Shown here piece after piece: positions 1-13,400 of a stretch of DNA of 64,000 nt. The stretch comes from Bryopsis sp. KO-2023 (Eukaryota; Chlorophyta; Ulvophyceae; Bryopsidales; Bryopsidaceae). Position 1 is the first letter of the stretch. Each line of letters begins with the position of its first letter. The stretch is taken from positions 992,001-1,056,000 of the forward strand of contig BSYQ01000011.1 in NCBI GenBank assembly GCA_030272585.1, written 5' to 3'. The position numbers were made by a program, and so were the translations under genes. Below the pieces are notes generated by a model. That model was not told where the DNA came from and made no database searches. It worked only from the letters and a program-made list of their open reading frames with translations.

Positions 1-3000
1 CAGGTTATGACGGGGGAGTCCAGTTGGAAGGCATTGTCAGACGGGTTCAAGTAAGAAACCCTCACTCTTTTCACTCTTTTTTTTTGTTTTTTGCTTGTCT
101 CTTTTTTCAAACACAGTTGAAGGAAGACTGATGGAATTGAAATTTAATCAGTAAAAAAATTCAAACTGAGCGCATGCTCCAGGAAGTATGGTTAACACCA
201 GAGGGTCAGATTTTTTTTAAGGGAAAAACAATAATGGAAATGTTTTTCCTGCAAAATGTCGTGTATATACATGTATTGATCATTTTAACGTGTACCGCCT
301 CGATCGTTTTCTGGCAATTCGGGTCGAAAAACTTAGCTCCAAAAAAATGTAGAACTTGAAAGTGAAACTTGAAGCAGGATTGGAAGAAAGATCTCTTAGT
401 ATGGTTGGTTTGCTGTTCCAGAAATTCGAAACGTCAAAAAAGTTTCAACAGAAACACCGACCCTGATGTGATCGCATTCAAAGCAATTGCAAACGCAGCC
501 ATGAAAGGTAAAAGAGATCATCCGCCCCGTTTTCTTTCAAACCCCTTATTTGCGTAGTTGATGGTTAGTTTGCAGGAGCAATGCAACTTTTTTGCTTGTT
601 TTGTCGTGAAACAGTAGAAAAGTCAATGTGTATTGAAAAAAAATGTATATAAAACAAGGAAAAAAAGGGGAAAAAAAAGCGATCGATTACATGTCGACGG
701 TATTTGTGTGGACCCATGTCATTTTTTTTTTCTGTTGGTTTCTGCTAAAAGGGTGTATTTTTTTTTGTGAAAAATACAGGGACTGATCTTGTGAAAACAA
801 AGCTAGCGGAAGCGATTGTTGATTCGATCATACCTCGTGGTAGGATGATTTTCACTCAGGGAAAAAAAAAGAAAGAAAAACAAAAAAGCAAACAAACTAA
901 CACCATGCAAGTGGTGTCGTTTCTATTTTTCCAGATTGATTGTCATGTTATGAGAATTTTGAGGTGGTATTGATAATAATATATTCAAAAAAATATAATT
1001 ACGAAAAGATCTAAAATTATAATAATGTTTTTTGAGATTTGAAAGAACGTTAGGAAAAGGAGAAGAATATTGACCATTAATACGAAAGCGATGAAAATAA
1101 ATAAATGACTTGTTCATTTTTTTTTCAATTTTACAGGGGGACTTCCGTTTGGTTATACAAGAAGCGGTTTAACCTCCGCATTTCTTAGGGACATTCGAGA
1201 TCGATCGTTGATGACGAGAATCAGTTTTGCCGATGCGAATAGGGTAGGCTTCACTGGCAATAAATATATACATACAAACATTGATGGATGAAGAAAAATA
1301 GAAAAAAAATATATATATATGTATATATATATATGAATGTTTGATTTACATTTCACAAACTTGCCTGACAAAGGCCGTCCGCAACAACAGATTTAGCCCC
1401 ATATATATATTTTTGATTTATTGACTTAAAAATTGATTTAAATTACTTCTCTCCACTGTCACAAATTCAGGCCCTTCTACATCGTTACTCTCTTTTTCTA
1501 GTTTTTTTGATAAATTGATATTTTTTGGAGCGATTTCCTGTTGACCTAGATTTTTCCCTGATCCGATCAGTTTGGTCGATTCCGAGAAAATCTGCATTTT
1601 TCTGCTGTTCTCGAGGTGAATAGAATAATCTGAACATTCATGAATAATTATTAAATCTGATCAAAAAGAAAAGAAAGACCTGGAGGCCAAAAGGGAATTT
1701 TGGTTTTCCTAAAGTATTGATTTTGATTTTTTTTTTTTTTTTGTTGTTAGGATTCCGTTCGACGACGGAAGTTGCTGTGTTCTGGATGCACCCCTTCGAG
1801 CTCATCGGTGTGTAGTTTCTGTTGGCCCGAATCCGCATGTCAGTCAGCATTTTGGTGTTAAGTTTCAAGTACGAATTTACCCATGATTTTTTTTTTCTTC
1901 TTCTTTTTTTTCTCGTTTAGAATCAAGCCAAAGAGAAGAGAGAAGGATTTCCTTCTTATATATATATATATAATTTTTTAAACATGGGTTCGATATCTTT
2001 TTTTTTTTCAGTTGGTTAATAACGGGGCCTAGATTTATGCATGCATGCGAATATCATGCGTTTCATGTTCATGGATTTTTTTTTTCCTTTTTCCTTTTTG
2101 AAATTTGGAAACTTTTTTCACTTCCGGGTCGAAAAAAAAAGGAATTATTTGGAGATTAATGACCGATCGAAAAAATTGAAAAAAAAAACTGGAAAAAGAA
2201 AGAAAACCAAGGGGGGAAATAACGAAGAAATAGGAGGAAAAAAAGAAGTCGATTTTGAGTGGTTCATGTTTCATATCGTTGAACGTCAGAAGATGATCAA
2301 AACAAAACAAAAAGAAAACTCCCCCCCCCCCCAAAAAAAAAGTCACCCTGACTTCAAAAAGACAAAAGAGGGGTGGCACGGAGTGTAGATTGAATTGAGT
2401 TTGGGAGGAAGGGTGGGGTTGAAACACAAAGAAATGTCATCTATATTTATTTAGGTTTGATTAGTTTTGTCCTTTTTATATTCCCTTTGCTGGGTGGAGG
2501 TGGGGGTCCATAATTATATGTTGGCATTATATGCATGGTCATGGTGAAAATGAAATTCAGATGGAATTCAACTGGGGTTGAAAACATAAATGGCGAAGGC
2601 GTGTAGATGGAGTTTATGATTTTTAGGTTTACTCTAATTTAGCCACAAAACTGAAAAAATCTTGTGGGTTTTTTTCCGGATATTCTCGCCAATTTTTTGC
2701 TTCAGGATAGGGGATGTGAGCGTCGGCTTGAAGGAAATTTAGGAAAGGGGACGTTTGGGGGGAGGTTGTCTGGAGGTATTCTTTTTAGTTTAGTTTAGAT
2801 AAGTTCTCCAGGTTTATTTCTTTCTCCACTGTTCTAGGGGGGGAGGGGCAGGGGCAAAGATGATTTTTGTGAAAAAAAAAGCATCAAAAAAGAAGATAGT
2901 TTGAAAAAAAAAATCTGAGTTCGGTTGGGAGGGGCAGATCGGCTGCAAGAAAAAGCAAATAAGAATGATGCCTGGATTAGAATTTATTAAGGATAAAAAA

Positions 3001-3584
3001 AAGGGGGGCTGGATTCTCATGTGGCAGCTCAACAGTGCATAAGCAGTCCGTGTGTTGACAGTTTTTTTTTTTCTCTTCGTGTTGTTTTTTCTAGATAAGA
3101 ACTGTAATAATAAAGAAAATGGAAAACATGCGGAGGATTGGCATCCACACTTCTTCTTTTTTCTTCTTTTAAGTTACGACTATTTTGTTTTGTAAATTTG
3201 ATCTGTTATATTTGCAATTGAAAGCTCTTGCAAAAAAAGTGCTCATGGTTATTCAATAAATAAAAATAAAATAACAACACCCCTCAGTGCTTTTTGGCGA
3301 AAGAAATATGCTACCTTTTGTATTCATTGCTGTTAATTTTGACAGAAAGTTTTGCTTTGTCTGTAATGCCAAACCCTCCGTTACAGAAAAAAGTAAGCAT
3401 CTTTTTTTTCCTTTCTTTTCGACATTTCAGAGAGTGTTGATACTGGGGATGCCAACCGGCAATCGTAAGTATTGACCTCTCCCCCTTTCGTTCAAACCCT
3501 GCAGGGGTTCCAATCCAGTCATTGCTCAACAGCTTCGACCCAATCGCCACACAGCAAAAATGGACAAAGGATTTAAGGTTTTAA
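1..3584 (+). CDS. Unrecognised protein, C-terminal part (5' end outside window)
   Basis: I do not recognise this protein. A chain of eight phase-compatible exons reads open to a stop: 1-50, 422-507, 780-839, 1137-1243, 2706-2775, 3346-3392, 3431-3464 and 3505-3584. The junctions are GT-AG and the total (534 nt) closes, giving 177 C-terminal residues. The strongest exons are 2 to 4, which include DPDVIAFKAIANAAMKG, LVKTKLAEAIVDSIIPRG and LPFGYTRSGLTSAFLRDIRD. The end reads QKKRVLILGMPTGNRVPIQS followed by a basic and polar tail. The exon at 2706-2775 is the weakest link; it is kept because its phases fit both neighbours. No signal peptide, membrane segment or catalytic motif is visible in this part. 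The introns contain (TA)n runs near 1308-1335 and 1960-1972 and many T or A homopolymers. Alternative 3' ends near 1470 or 1750 are possible. Confidence 0.5.
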
Positions 3585-5140
3585 AAAAGCAGGGAAAAAG
3601 AAAAAAACAACATCGATTCGACCAGTGTGGAAAATTCACTCACCAACCCCACCATTTCTTTTGAACCCTTTTTCCCCCACAACCCCCCTCTTCCCCCAAA
3701 CTTCCAATTTCACTTATGATTTCCTCCTTTTTGTTTTTTCTAGCTCCCATAGCACACCCATTCTTCATTTAATAAAAATGACAATCGAAATCCCTTTACT
3801 ACCCAAAAACCACACATTCTTTCCTTCAGGGTTTATAAAAATCGGTGACAACCTCCATGGATCCAACCCCCCCCCCCCTCCCCTGAACAAAAAAAAAAAA
3901 GAGAGAGGTCTACTACCCATCATTCTTAAGGGACTGGACAAAACAGAGCTTTTCTTTCTTTCTTTTTTTTTCATCCACAATTCCCACACAATTGTTTTTT
4001 TCTTTTCTTCTTCCTACCCCTACTTTCAACCTCCCCCCCCAAACCTCAACTTCTCTTTGCAAATATAGCTATAACTTGTATGTATATATATGTATACATA
4101 TATGTGCATCGCCAGCTCAACGAGATTGCTTAGCAGATAGATAGGCATATGTACATATATATGCAACTGTCGATCTTCAAAACCACAATTTCATTATGTT
4201 TTCCCTTCCTCCTTTTTTTTTTCTTGGGTTGTAATTGGTTTTTCTTCAACATCCTATACCCCTTCCCCCCCGCTTTTCCCCCTTTTTTTCTCAATATAGC
4301 AATAGATCAATCACCGCCAACTTCCACTTTTCCTCAACCTTGCTTTCCACCTTTTTTTTTGTACAAATTTTTATCTCCAAATAAAGCCCATTGGACCCCA
4401 ATAACTCTTTCTTTCTTTCTTTTTGTTTTTTCCTTTTCTTCCAGATTCCAGACTGTCGTTTTCTTTTCGGCTCCCCATTTTTGGTATTTCGACCCTTTTA
4501 TCATGGCACAGTTTCTGTGCTGTCTTTTTTTTCGAAAAAGGGTTTTCTTTTTTCCCCAGGGTTCGGACCTAACTCATCAGAACATCAAAGCAAACTCCTT
4601 TTTTTTCCCCACCCTTCTCAATCTCCGACATTTTCCCTTTCTTTTTCTCCTAGCAAGAGGGAGGTGGGTTCTTTTTTTTGGTTTTTTGAGGGAGGGGGGG
4701 GGAGGGGGGAAGGGGTTTGGGAAAAAAAGAGGAAAGGGATCAACTGCACAACCCAAATCAAGAAGCGGTAACGTGTGCCAGATTCTTTCCATCCTCCTTT
4801 TGAACCCCCCACACCCCTTTATTTCTCTTTTTCTACTTCTTTTTTTTCCCGATCGAAGTCTTTTTTTTCGCACTTTTTTTTTGTCTTTTTCGCCCCCCAC
4901 CCCTCCCAAAATACCCCGAACAAAGAGCCAAAGCAAAAGCGTACTTTTACAAGCAGGAAAGGGATCCAAGTCAAAAAAACAGTGCAATCAAGGGTTCACC
5001 GCCCATTGATAGCACACGCACACCCACCCACAAAACATACATAACCCACCAACCCAATCTTACCCATCACCGAAAACGAACAGGAAAAAAAAAGAACACC
5101 TTATCCTGGACATACTCTTTCCAACCTCCAGCAATCGGCT
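3585..5140. other. Pyrimidine-rich non-coding stretch
   Basis: This stretch is dominated by T and C runs on the + strand. Open frames here, such as one spanning 4149-5009, are only runs of Phe, Pro, Ser and Leu codons made by the base composition. I see no splice-bounded exon and no protein-like segment. It probably holds the 3' flanks of two convergent genes, ending at 3584 (+) and 5141 (-). Confidence 0.6.
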
Positions 5141-8100
5141 CTACTGTCGGTACCCGTCCGGTACGTACTGACTGGACATCATCCCAACGATCCCACCACC
5201 CGAAGGCGATTTCACATCCCCGCCACCAGCCGCCGTCAGACCCCGGTTTCCTTGAATCTGCATCGCCCCCAGCGGTGGTGGAAACGGAGCGAACGGGCTG
5301 AAAGGTACATTCCCACCCCCTCGTCCATTCGACCCTCCCCCACCGTTACTCCCCGAAAGATAGGACATCTGCATGTACGAAGGTATGGGTCCCGACAACA
5401 CCCCGCTGTACTGGCTGGGGGGAATGAGCGATCCGTTCATCCCTGCGTTGGCTTTGCCATTGGAACTCGGGGTGGCGGTTTCTGAGGGGGTGCTGGGCAG
5501 GTAGGTCGGCCAAGCTACTGGAAGAGATTGTTTGTGCTGATTGGGATTCGAAGCACTGCAGGCCGCCGCTTCTCGGGCCATATCCATGGCGATTTCAGCA
5601 ATGGTCCTTGGCTCACCAGACCCTGAAAAATATGCAGTCAATCCGCGATTCAGAAAAGAAGATGGTTTCTCGACCGATATTTTTGAACGAAAAGGCTTCT
5701 TTCCAAATTGCACTCACCAGATTTGGTTGATTTGGAGGGGGGTGGCGAAATTGCCGTCCCCCTGGAGCCATCCTCCCAATCCACGTCCTTGCTGTTTTGT
5801 TTGTGCCAGCGAATGAAGCGGGCGATATACGAGTGGGCAGAATTTCTTCGGAAGCTTCTCTTTAAAGAGGCGGGCACCGGGCCCTCTCTTTCCTTATCAT
5901 CTCCACCACTGGTGCCACCCTGTGTTGAAAAAAAAAAAAAGAAAAAAAAAACCCTTTAATGTCAAACCCACCAGCTCCTCTCTTTTCGATCGAATGCATG
6001 GTTGTGCTGAGCAATGAAAGGTCCAATCACTGGCAGGGTCGCAGCAAGAAAAAGGCCACGGCGAAAAAAAGCGTCCCGAGGTTTGACGTGGGCAAGAAAA
6101 CTGAGTTGCGTACAGCCGTTGGCGGGTTACTCACTCTCGTCAGTTTCGCCCCAACGTCTTCCTTGTGATCCGACGGAGGGACGACGTGTCCCAACAGCCC
6201 CCGCATGTAGTCCTCGATCGTTGGCGTGTACTCTTCTATCAGAGATTTCCCTTCCTCCGCGTAGTTGTTATTCGACCGTCGCGAGTCCAGTTTCGCTTCC
6301 CCGTGTCCCGAGCTCCCGCTCCACACGGAGCCCTCAGGAATCGCCTTCCTCACGGTCGTCTTCGAGCGCTTGGCTCTGGGAATCGCAACGTCTCCGAACA
6401 CGTCGGGCGCGACCCGCGCAGTGGTGGAGTTGTTGTTGTCCTTCGCAACGCATGAGCGTCGAGGTCGATTGCTCGTGCGACTGGCTCTGGTCCGCGTCTT
6501 GACGGGCGCAGGTTTCGAGTCCACTGCCACAGGTTCTTTCCAGAGCTCCTGTTCGCTGTCCGTCAAATCCGAGCCCGAGACGTACCTCGGCTGAGGATTT
6601 CGCGCTTCCCGCCGGCGAGTCTGACGGATTGCCTTCGTCGAGGTCCGGCCCTTCGGACGCACAGGCAGGGAGTTGTCCGTCGAGTCATCCTCTGCGGGGG
6701 CGGAGCCGTTTGCCCTGTCTGAGCGCATGTTCGCCAGACTGAAAAGTACTTCCGCCACAGAAAGCTCCTTCGGAGTGTTGACCGAAACCTACGTAAATGC
6801 AAAAAGGAAATCGTTTCTGGGCATTCACCATCAAACTGGCAAGCGAACCAAAACAACGACACTTGGGTCGCCGAAGCCCGTTGAACGAACGCGTTGCAGA
6901 AGGGCTCTTATTCTGCCGTATGACAAGACCCAACGTGAAGTTTTCTGGCATCGACGGAGCAAGCCAGAAACACGAGCACTTTCCAAATTCAAACCATGCT
7001 CCGCCGATCCAGCAACAGAAACCAGAAACTGACGGCCTGGTACAGCTTTTCGCAACGAAGTGAAAAAAAACCTCGACGCGGGGTCCGAGAGCTTACCTGG
7101 AGTTTGGAGCGATTCAGCGGTGCAAAGCCATCGTCCTGTAAGGAAAGCGCCACAGCGATGACGTCAAATCGAAACCCAACAATGTTTTCGCCCCCAACTG
7201 GGACGCGACGAACTGAACAACAACGGGGGTGAGAAAAATGCAAGAGACGACTCTTACGCTGTGGAGCAATTCCCTGAGAAAGGGATCCCGAAGAACGTCC
7301 CTGGGTCGAGTGCGAAGTGCTGTCGGGAAAACACCACAAAAAAGGCAATTAGTTAGCTCCAGGCACCAGCAAAGAGATTTCCAAACTGCTGAACAATAGG
7401 GCTCGCAATGTTTATTTTTCGCCTAGTTTTCCTCATTCGCGAATCTGCGAAGCTGGCGGAGCGCCGGAGAGCGTCGCCAACGAAAAACAACCACCGAAGG
7501 AAAACTCGACGTCGCTTCGAAACGAGCCAAAAGAGCGACGCGGTAGGTGGCGGAATCGAGCTGTCGGTTGCGAAGAAAATTCGAGCGGTCAACGCGAAAC
7601 GTAAGAGGAACATGATTCCCCCTTGGCTGGCCTCCGGGCTCCACCCCCAAAAGAAAACGAACGGTGAAACTGGCCGACAGGGACCGAACCGTCAAGACCC
7701 GAGCGACGACATCACAGCCAACGACCTCTGACGCTCAAGAAAAACGCAGACATCGCGTCCGGAAAGCGGAATCGCAACGCTGTTTGACGACGTACCCGTT
7801 CGCTTGGCCCTTGGGACGAACATGTCGACAGGGTCACGGAGCTCCGTCCACGTTTCCTGCACCAACGACAAAAAAAACTCACTCGTCAACTTCGACGCTG
7901 ACACGCTGGGATGTCCGTCCGCAGCAAGATGGACGCCCCGAGTTCGCTCTTCGCAAGCCTATCGGACGACAACACCCCCTCCCCCACCACAATTCCCATG
8001 GTCGTGCGAAACCGCATGGTCGGTGCCAAGCTACAGTCAAACATCGGCGCGCTACCTGAGCTGCGTGGCGGACCGGCTTTTGAATCAAAGATCCCCTCCG

Positions 8101-9053
8101 CTCTCTGGACCTGCCGGCACCGAGCGCCCCGATCCTTTGCGATACGTCGAGAGTGTCAAAGTTGTTTCTCCCGAGCGCGGCGACCTCGCGTTTTTTTCTG
8201 GGCACGGGGCCCTTGTAAGAGGTGTGCGCCCGTCTTGTTTTTCCGCTGTCCATCTTTCCGCGTTTCCTCTCCGCCCCTCGCTCCCAATGCTCTTTTCTTC
8301 CCTTTTCGTCCAGAAGCCCGCACGGCCAGCGAAAAAATGTAAATCGTCGTGCTGCAAAAGCCACACCAACAGAGTCCCAAGGTCAGCATCTTCCCGCGAA
8401 AGAAAACCGGACCCCCTCGAGGCATCGTCGCTCGGATCCCGTCCGACGACCATGCGTGGGACTTCTGAGAAAATGCGCCCAAGACCCTCTGACCAAAAAA
8501 AAGCAAAACTAGCGCTGGACAACCTTTCGGACGAAAGGCTTCGCAACCGAGCGTCACGAACGCAAGCCTCCCTCCCTCAACGACGTTTTTCCCCCAACGC
8601 GCAAAGTCGAATCCCCTCGAGAGCCTTCCCGTCGCAAAGCGCCAAAAAGGGAAAACCCACCAGTTTTCCACTCGGAAAATAATTTTGACATCGTGCCAGC
8701 TACAGCGACAGTCTCGACGCTGGCGTTCGAATTCCCTCACCTGTCTTCCGACCCTCCGTCCTCAGACTTTCCCTTACACGAAACGCTAACAACAGAGCCT
8801 CCTTCGCTCCTTTTTTTGTTTTTCCGAAGCCGTCGTTCTGGAATAAACGCGGCGCACCTTTGAAAAAGAACAATGCTTGGGCAGTCTGGGGAGGGGGGTT
8901 GTTGGAAAGTCGAGACTGTACTACAGAATCGTCGTACGAGCGGGACGACCCATCCGATTTGGTGTCGCTGACGTCAAAAGCTTCACCGACGATTCCACAT
9001 GATTTCACACACATGCCTACCTGCTTGCTGTTCTCCCCCTGACGAGCAGCCAT
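5141..9053 (-). CDS. Unrecognised multi-exon protein with disordered Gly/Pro-rich C-terminus
   Basis: The gene starts at ATG 9053 (MAARQGENSKQ). Exons I support: 9053-9021, 8915-8858, 8837-8741, then (joins unresolved) 8211-8056, 7958-7796, 7319-7258, 7212-7097, 6788-6135, 5919-5718 and 5622-5141 (TAG). From 7319 to the stop the phases join cleanly. Readable parts include KKREVAALGRNNFDTLDVSQ (8211 exon), SLVQETWTELRDPVDMFV (7958 exon), GGENIVGFRFDVIAVALSLQ (7212 exon) and SVAEVLFSLANMRSD (6788 exon). The 6788 exon is rich in Arg and Ser, suggesting a nuclear, disordered protein, and ends in a possible helix, IEEYTPTIEDYMRGLLGHVV. The next exon has YIARFIRWHKQN. The last 150 residues are Gly, Ser and Pro rich. 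One or two exons between 8741 and 8211, and one near 7430-7730, are not settled. No family is recognised. Confidence 0.6.
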
Positions 9054-10430
9054 AGAAAATCTACCTCTCGTTCAATCGTTGGGCTCGACGCACTTCTCGA
9101 CATTCAATGCGTTGAGAAAACCTTCGCTCTGTGGAGGAAGGGGCGGGGGGGGGGGGGGCGTCTCAAAACTACAATGGGTGGAGTCCCCGCCTCCGCCCGA
9201 CACGTGGTATGAAAGATTTCGCTGCCGCTTGTGGAGCGGTTCTGACCGCTAGCTGTTTGCTCGGAACAGCAGGGCTCGAAAGCCAAAGAAGCCCTCGATA
9301 GCGCTGCGACCCACCAATTTTTTCCCCAAGACGCAAAGATATTCCTGATGTGGAAATCGTTCCACACTGCAAAGCGATGCACATGGACTTTGTCGTTTTT
9401 ATCATCAGCACGATTGAGGGGAAAACATACCTTTTCTTGGTTGGGGTGGGCTGGTAGGTCTTTTCTTTCACTTTCTGTCTCCTTACGGCAGGTGCGGCAG
9501 TTGAGCTCTGTTCGATGAGGTTAATTCTTCTTCAATTTTTTTTGGCCCCATAAAAACTTGCCTCTTTGAATGAGTTTGAAGTGGCTGCCTTGTTGGATTC
9601 TCATCGAGATAGATGTGGATGGTTGGTTTCAGCTTCCCTAATATCTAACACATGGTGCAATAAGTTGCTACCCAAAAAAGATTGGGCTCTATGGCAATTG
9701 CATTTATGAGTCAGCTAATGACTCATTTTCTTGAGAAGGGCAGCATTTGACAAATCTTGCTTTGTGTGAAGGGCGATGATCTTTTTCAATTTTACTTTTT
9801 TTGTGTCCTTTGCTGCTGTGGGGGCTGGGAGGGGGGAAGGGGCCAGGTGAAGATTGTGCAATGCACAAAAATCAGAATAACCTGATCTTGTTGGTCAGTA
9901 TGTGCTTTCCGAAAATTTTGTTGCACACTCATTAATCAAAATAAGGCGGGCCCTTTCAGTCTAAGAGGACCCTAAAAAAAAATACAAAACAGCATTGCTT
10001 ATGAAATATTCAAGCATCAATATATACAAACAAGCACTTCCTTTCATTGTAAGTCTCGAGTAGAGATGGGGGCAAATTAACCCCATCAAAAAAATTCACC
10101 GAAGTTCATACGTGGGGTGTAAAATTTGCATTTTTTTCCCACACATTCGGGCGTGCATAACCAACGCCCACCAAAAGTTGATTCATTTGGGTTGACCAAA
10201 ACTCACACACAGCTATATCCCTGAAAACTAATGTACAAAAGGTGCCCCCCTAGGGCCTGGAGACACCTCAACAAAAACAGCCCCTAATCTCCTTGCAATT
10301 CTTCTCTCTCTCTCGTCACGAACGACTCTACGGGGCAAATAATCGCAGCCCAACAAAAAACACACACAAAATGTCCAACGAAAAACGAAACAAAACACAC
10401 GCAACAGGACAGAAGAATCGCACAATCGCA
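9054..10430. other. Intergenic region
   Basis: It lies between the 5' end of the gene at 5141-9053 and the 3' end of the gene at 10431-14717. It contains a G run at about 9146-9160 and AT-rich DNA. I see no exon with protein-like composition and no RNA gene. The first few hundred bases upstream of 9053 should hold the promoter of the leftward gene, but no specific element stands out. Confidence 0.5.
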
Positions 10431-13400
10431 TTACAACACCCATCGCTCGAACACGTGGCGGTAAGCGTTTTCCGTCGCAACGCTCCGAATCAAGACTCTG
10501 GTGTCTTGCGGTTGTCCAAACAACCAACTGCCCGCCACCCGTTCAGCGAATTCTTCGAACTCTTCAGGAGGGAGGCCCGTGTATGTATCCTCAAACAATC
10601 TCAAGTATTTCCTGTGAAAGCATGGGAAAGGATTCAACCAAGGGGCAAGAAAAAGCATGAAAACGGCGGCGATACGAAGGACGCCCCGACTCACACGCAA
10701 GATTTCCTGGTCTCCAGAGCGTTGTCCCGCACTTGATCGAAATAATTCCGTTTCCTGCGGTTGCTCGGGTTCTTTTCGAGTTTCCTGGCCTTCTGTTGAA
10801 TCATCTCCAGATTGCTGGTGTATTTCTCGAGGCTCTCCGAAGTGATTTCCAGCACCTCCAGCAACAATTTCTCCCAGCCCCCCTGGTGCAATCCCACAAC
10901 CCATCGATTACTATTAAATATATGAGAATAGTGCCGTTTTGGAGGTGTCTTTGTGGGTTTTTTCGTTTTTTTTTTTTGTATTTTTTTGTGTTTTTTTTTC
11001 TCTGCTCCAAATCACAGTACATCAACAATAGGCTAGCATCTGAACGAAAGGGGGAGTGAGGTACCCCTTCACTGCACCATGGCTGACAGGCACAGGTATC
11101 GAACAAAGGGAAAAATGGCACAGAAGCTATTCTGTTCACCTGTTCTGCACCGCTCTGTCTGAGCTCATCAGCAAGGAAATCATGCAGGTCAGATCCCAGC
11201 TCCAGTAGTTTCCTGGACACATGTCAGGAGTTATTCTTTGAACGAGCGAGAAACCATTCACTGTGAAGCCAGGTTTTACACCAAAACACAGAAAAACCTG
11301 AAGATTGCCTGTGCATGCATGTCCATGAGTGAGGATGAGAAGCTCCGTGAACTCACTTGTAAGAGCCCAGATCTGCCGCAAGTGCAGCCAGGCCACTAAT
11401 ATCGTCCAACCGGAGCTTCATGAATCGCTTGCAGTGGCGCTGCAACCTCTCCGCCAGAGCTCTTGTGAATCGTAGAACGCATGCATGGTAAACTCCGAAC
11501 ACCCTGATGGCGTCGCTTGCAGTGAAATCAGCAGGCAGCCGGTTGTGAAAAGCTTCAGAAATTACATTTTTGAGGGACTCCCCTGCGCCGACCAGTTCTT
11601 TATGCTCGTCTTCCCGCTGAGAGGGGCCCAGCGCTCTGGTCAGAAGCGTGCCGTCGATTTCCAAGGATGGGAGTTGGAGGGTTTCTAACAAAGATTCTGG
11701 GTTCATGTGAAGGAGTATGTGGCGTGCCTCGGAATTGGATTCTTGAAACAACGCTTGAACCTCTGAATCTTCCACCGTCCCGAGAGATTCCTGCGCCGAT
11801 TGGGCAGGCTGGACGTCAGCCAGAAATTTCCTGAAGAAACACCAAGAAAAAATGAAAAAAAAAACACAAAAAATTCTGGGGTTGGGGGTTTCTCCAGACT
11901 GACTTCATCTTGCTGGACAGAGACAGAATCGAGCTAGATTGCGGAAAACGTACGTGCAAGACTTCAGTATTTCCTTGCACCAGCTCTGAATCAAGCTGTA
12001 CAGCGCTATTTGTTGATCCTGTGTAACTCTGTCGAGCTTCTGGGAATCGTTCTTCCAGTGCGTGAGGTAGTCTCTGAACGATATCAACATAGTGCTGATT
12101 TTGTCCAGCGCTGAACTGAGCTTCAGAGCTGACCTCAGCAAGGAGTCTCTCTACATGTGTTCCAAACACACACGCACACAAAACTAGAGTTAAAAAATCA
12201 AGTAATCAAGACACCTAACAATTGGAGAAGTTTGTTCTCCCACTATATATGTAAGACTTCGATACGCTACATAATTGTTGATAAATAATTAGAAAAGAAT
12301 CAATTTTTTTTGAGTTTCTGCCACCTGGTGCAGAATCTGTATTTCTCCAAACCCCCCCCCCCTCTCCAAAAGAAAATAATAATATTAATCAATTAGTGAA
12401 CGTGGGTTGGTTGACAATGTACAGTCGATCAGATTGCTGGGGTGCAGAGCCGTTTCATATTTGTTGCGATTTTTTTCTGATCGCAAAAAATTACTCGGCA
12501 ATAATTAGATACGACATGATATATATAAAATTGGCTGCCCAGCCAATTGTGTAATAACCCAACCCCCTCCCGTCTGCCACCCACACACACACCATTCCCT
12601 GCTCCACCCTGTTTGCAGCTGCACTTCGACCACGAGCCTGGCATTCCAGGGCTCTCGACACTTCAGCTTCTTGTTGGCACTCCGATCCGAGGTCAGCCAG
12701 AATATAACAAACAGCACCTGCGGTTATTAAGGGGGCTCCAACACATCCAGCCTGCATCATATCCAAAAAAAAACATAATAAAATATATATGTATATAAAC
12801 ATGATTATTATTATTGTGATTCATCTGATATCGCATAGTCATGCCACAGTTCCCCTTCCCCCCTCCCTTTAAAAAAACAAATAAATCAATTAAAAAGTCA
12901 AATTACTGATAATAGTCATTATAAAACCGGGAAAATAGAAGGTGGGGGATATTGCATACCTCACGGAAATCGGGGACTGCACCCCTCAAGATAAATGTGA
13001 ACAAAAAAACGGAAGAGTAATAATTATTAGTCATTGATGCTTCCAGGCCAGTTCCCCTCTCTCCCCATCTTTCGTTGACCCAAACAGAGTAAGAATGTAA
13101 ATTCTTTAATTAAAAAAAACATTGTTTTTTTTTATTTTTTTAAACAAGCACCTCCAGAAAGATCCTGGAATGATGTTCACATACAGAAACGCACCACGGC
13201 GAGATTTTAACACCTCCAGGATTGTCCTTACCACAAAAGCACCTCCAACACCAACCACCCCGCCTGCCAATGCTCCAGTATTGTAACATTTCTTCCGTCT
13301 TTCCAGTCCCTCTGCTGCAGAAAACAGCCGATGCATTCAAAAAATCCTCGGTGCTTTTTTTTTTGGGTATGAGTTCTTTAATCAAGAGGGTTGGAAAGAC

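Noticed and set aside
3-135. Alternative reading of the first exon (frame 3, GYDGGVQLEGIVRR) ending at a stop near 134.
   Set aside because: Frame 1 of the same exon joins in phase to a clearly coding exon at 422-507, and the chain continues to 3584.
2035-2427. Overlapping open frames of 115-130 codons on both strands.
   Set aside because: Made of poly-A/poly-T low-complexity sequence; no splice or motif support.
4149-5009. Long open frame of 286 codons.
   Set aside because: It is a run of Phe, Ser, Pro and Leu codons caused by T/C-rich DNA, with no protein-like segment.
7804-8682. Plus-strand open frame of 292 codons.
   Set aside because: It lies opposite minus-strand exons with good splice sites and sensible protein sequence (for example 8211-8056 and 7958-7796). 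The plus frame is mostly Arg, Ser and Pro and appears to be the shadow of those exons.
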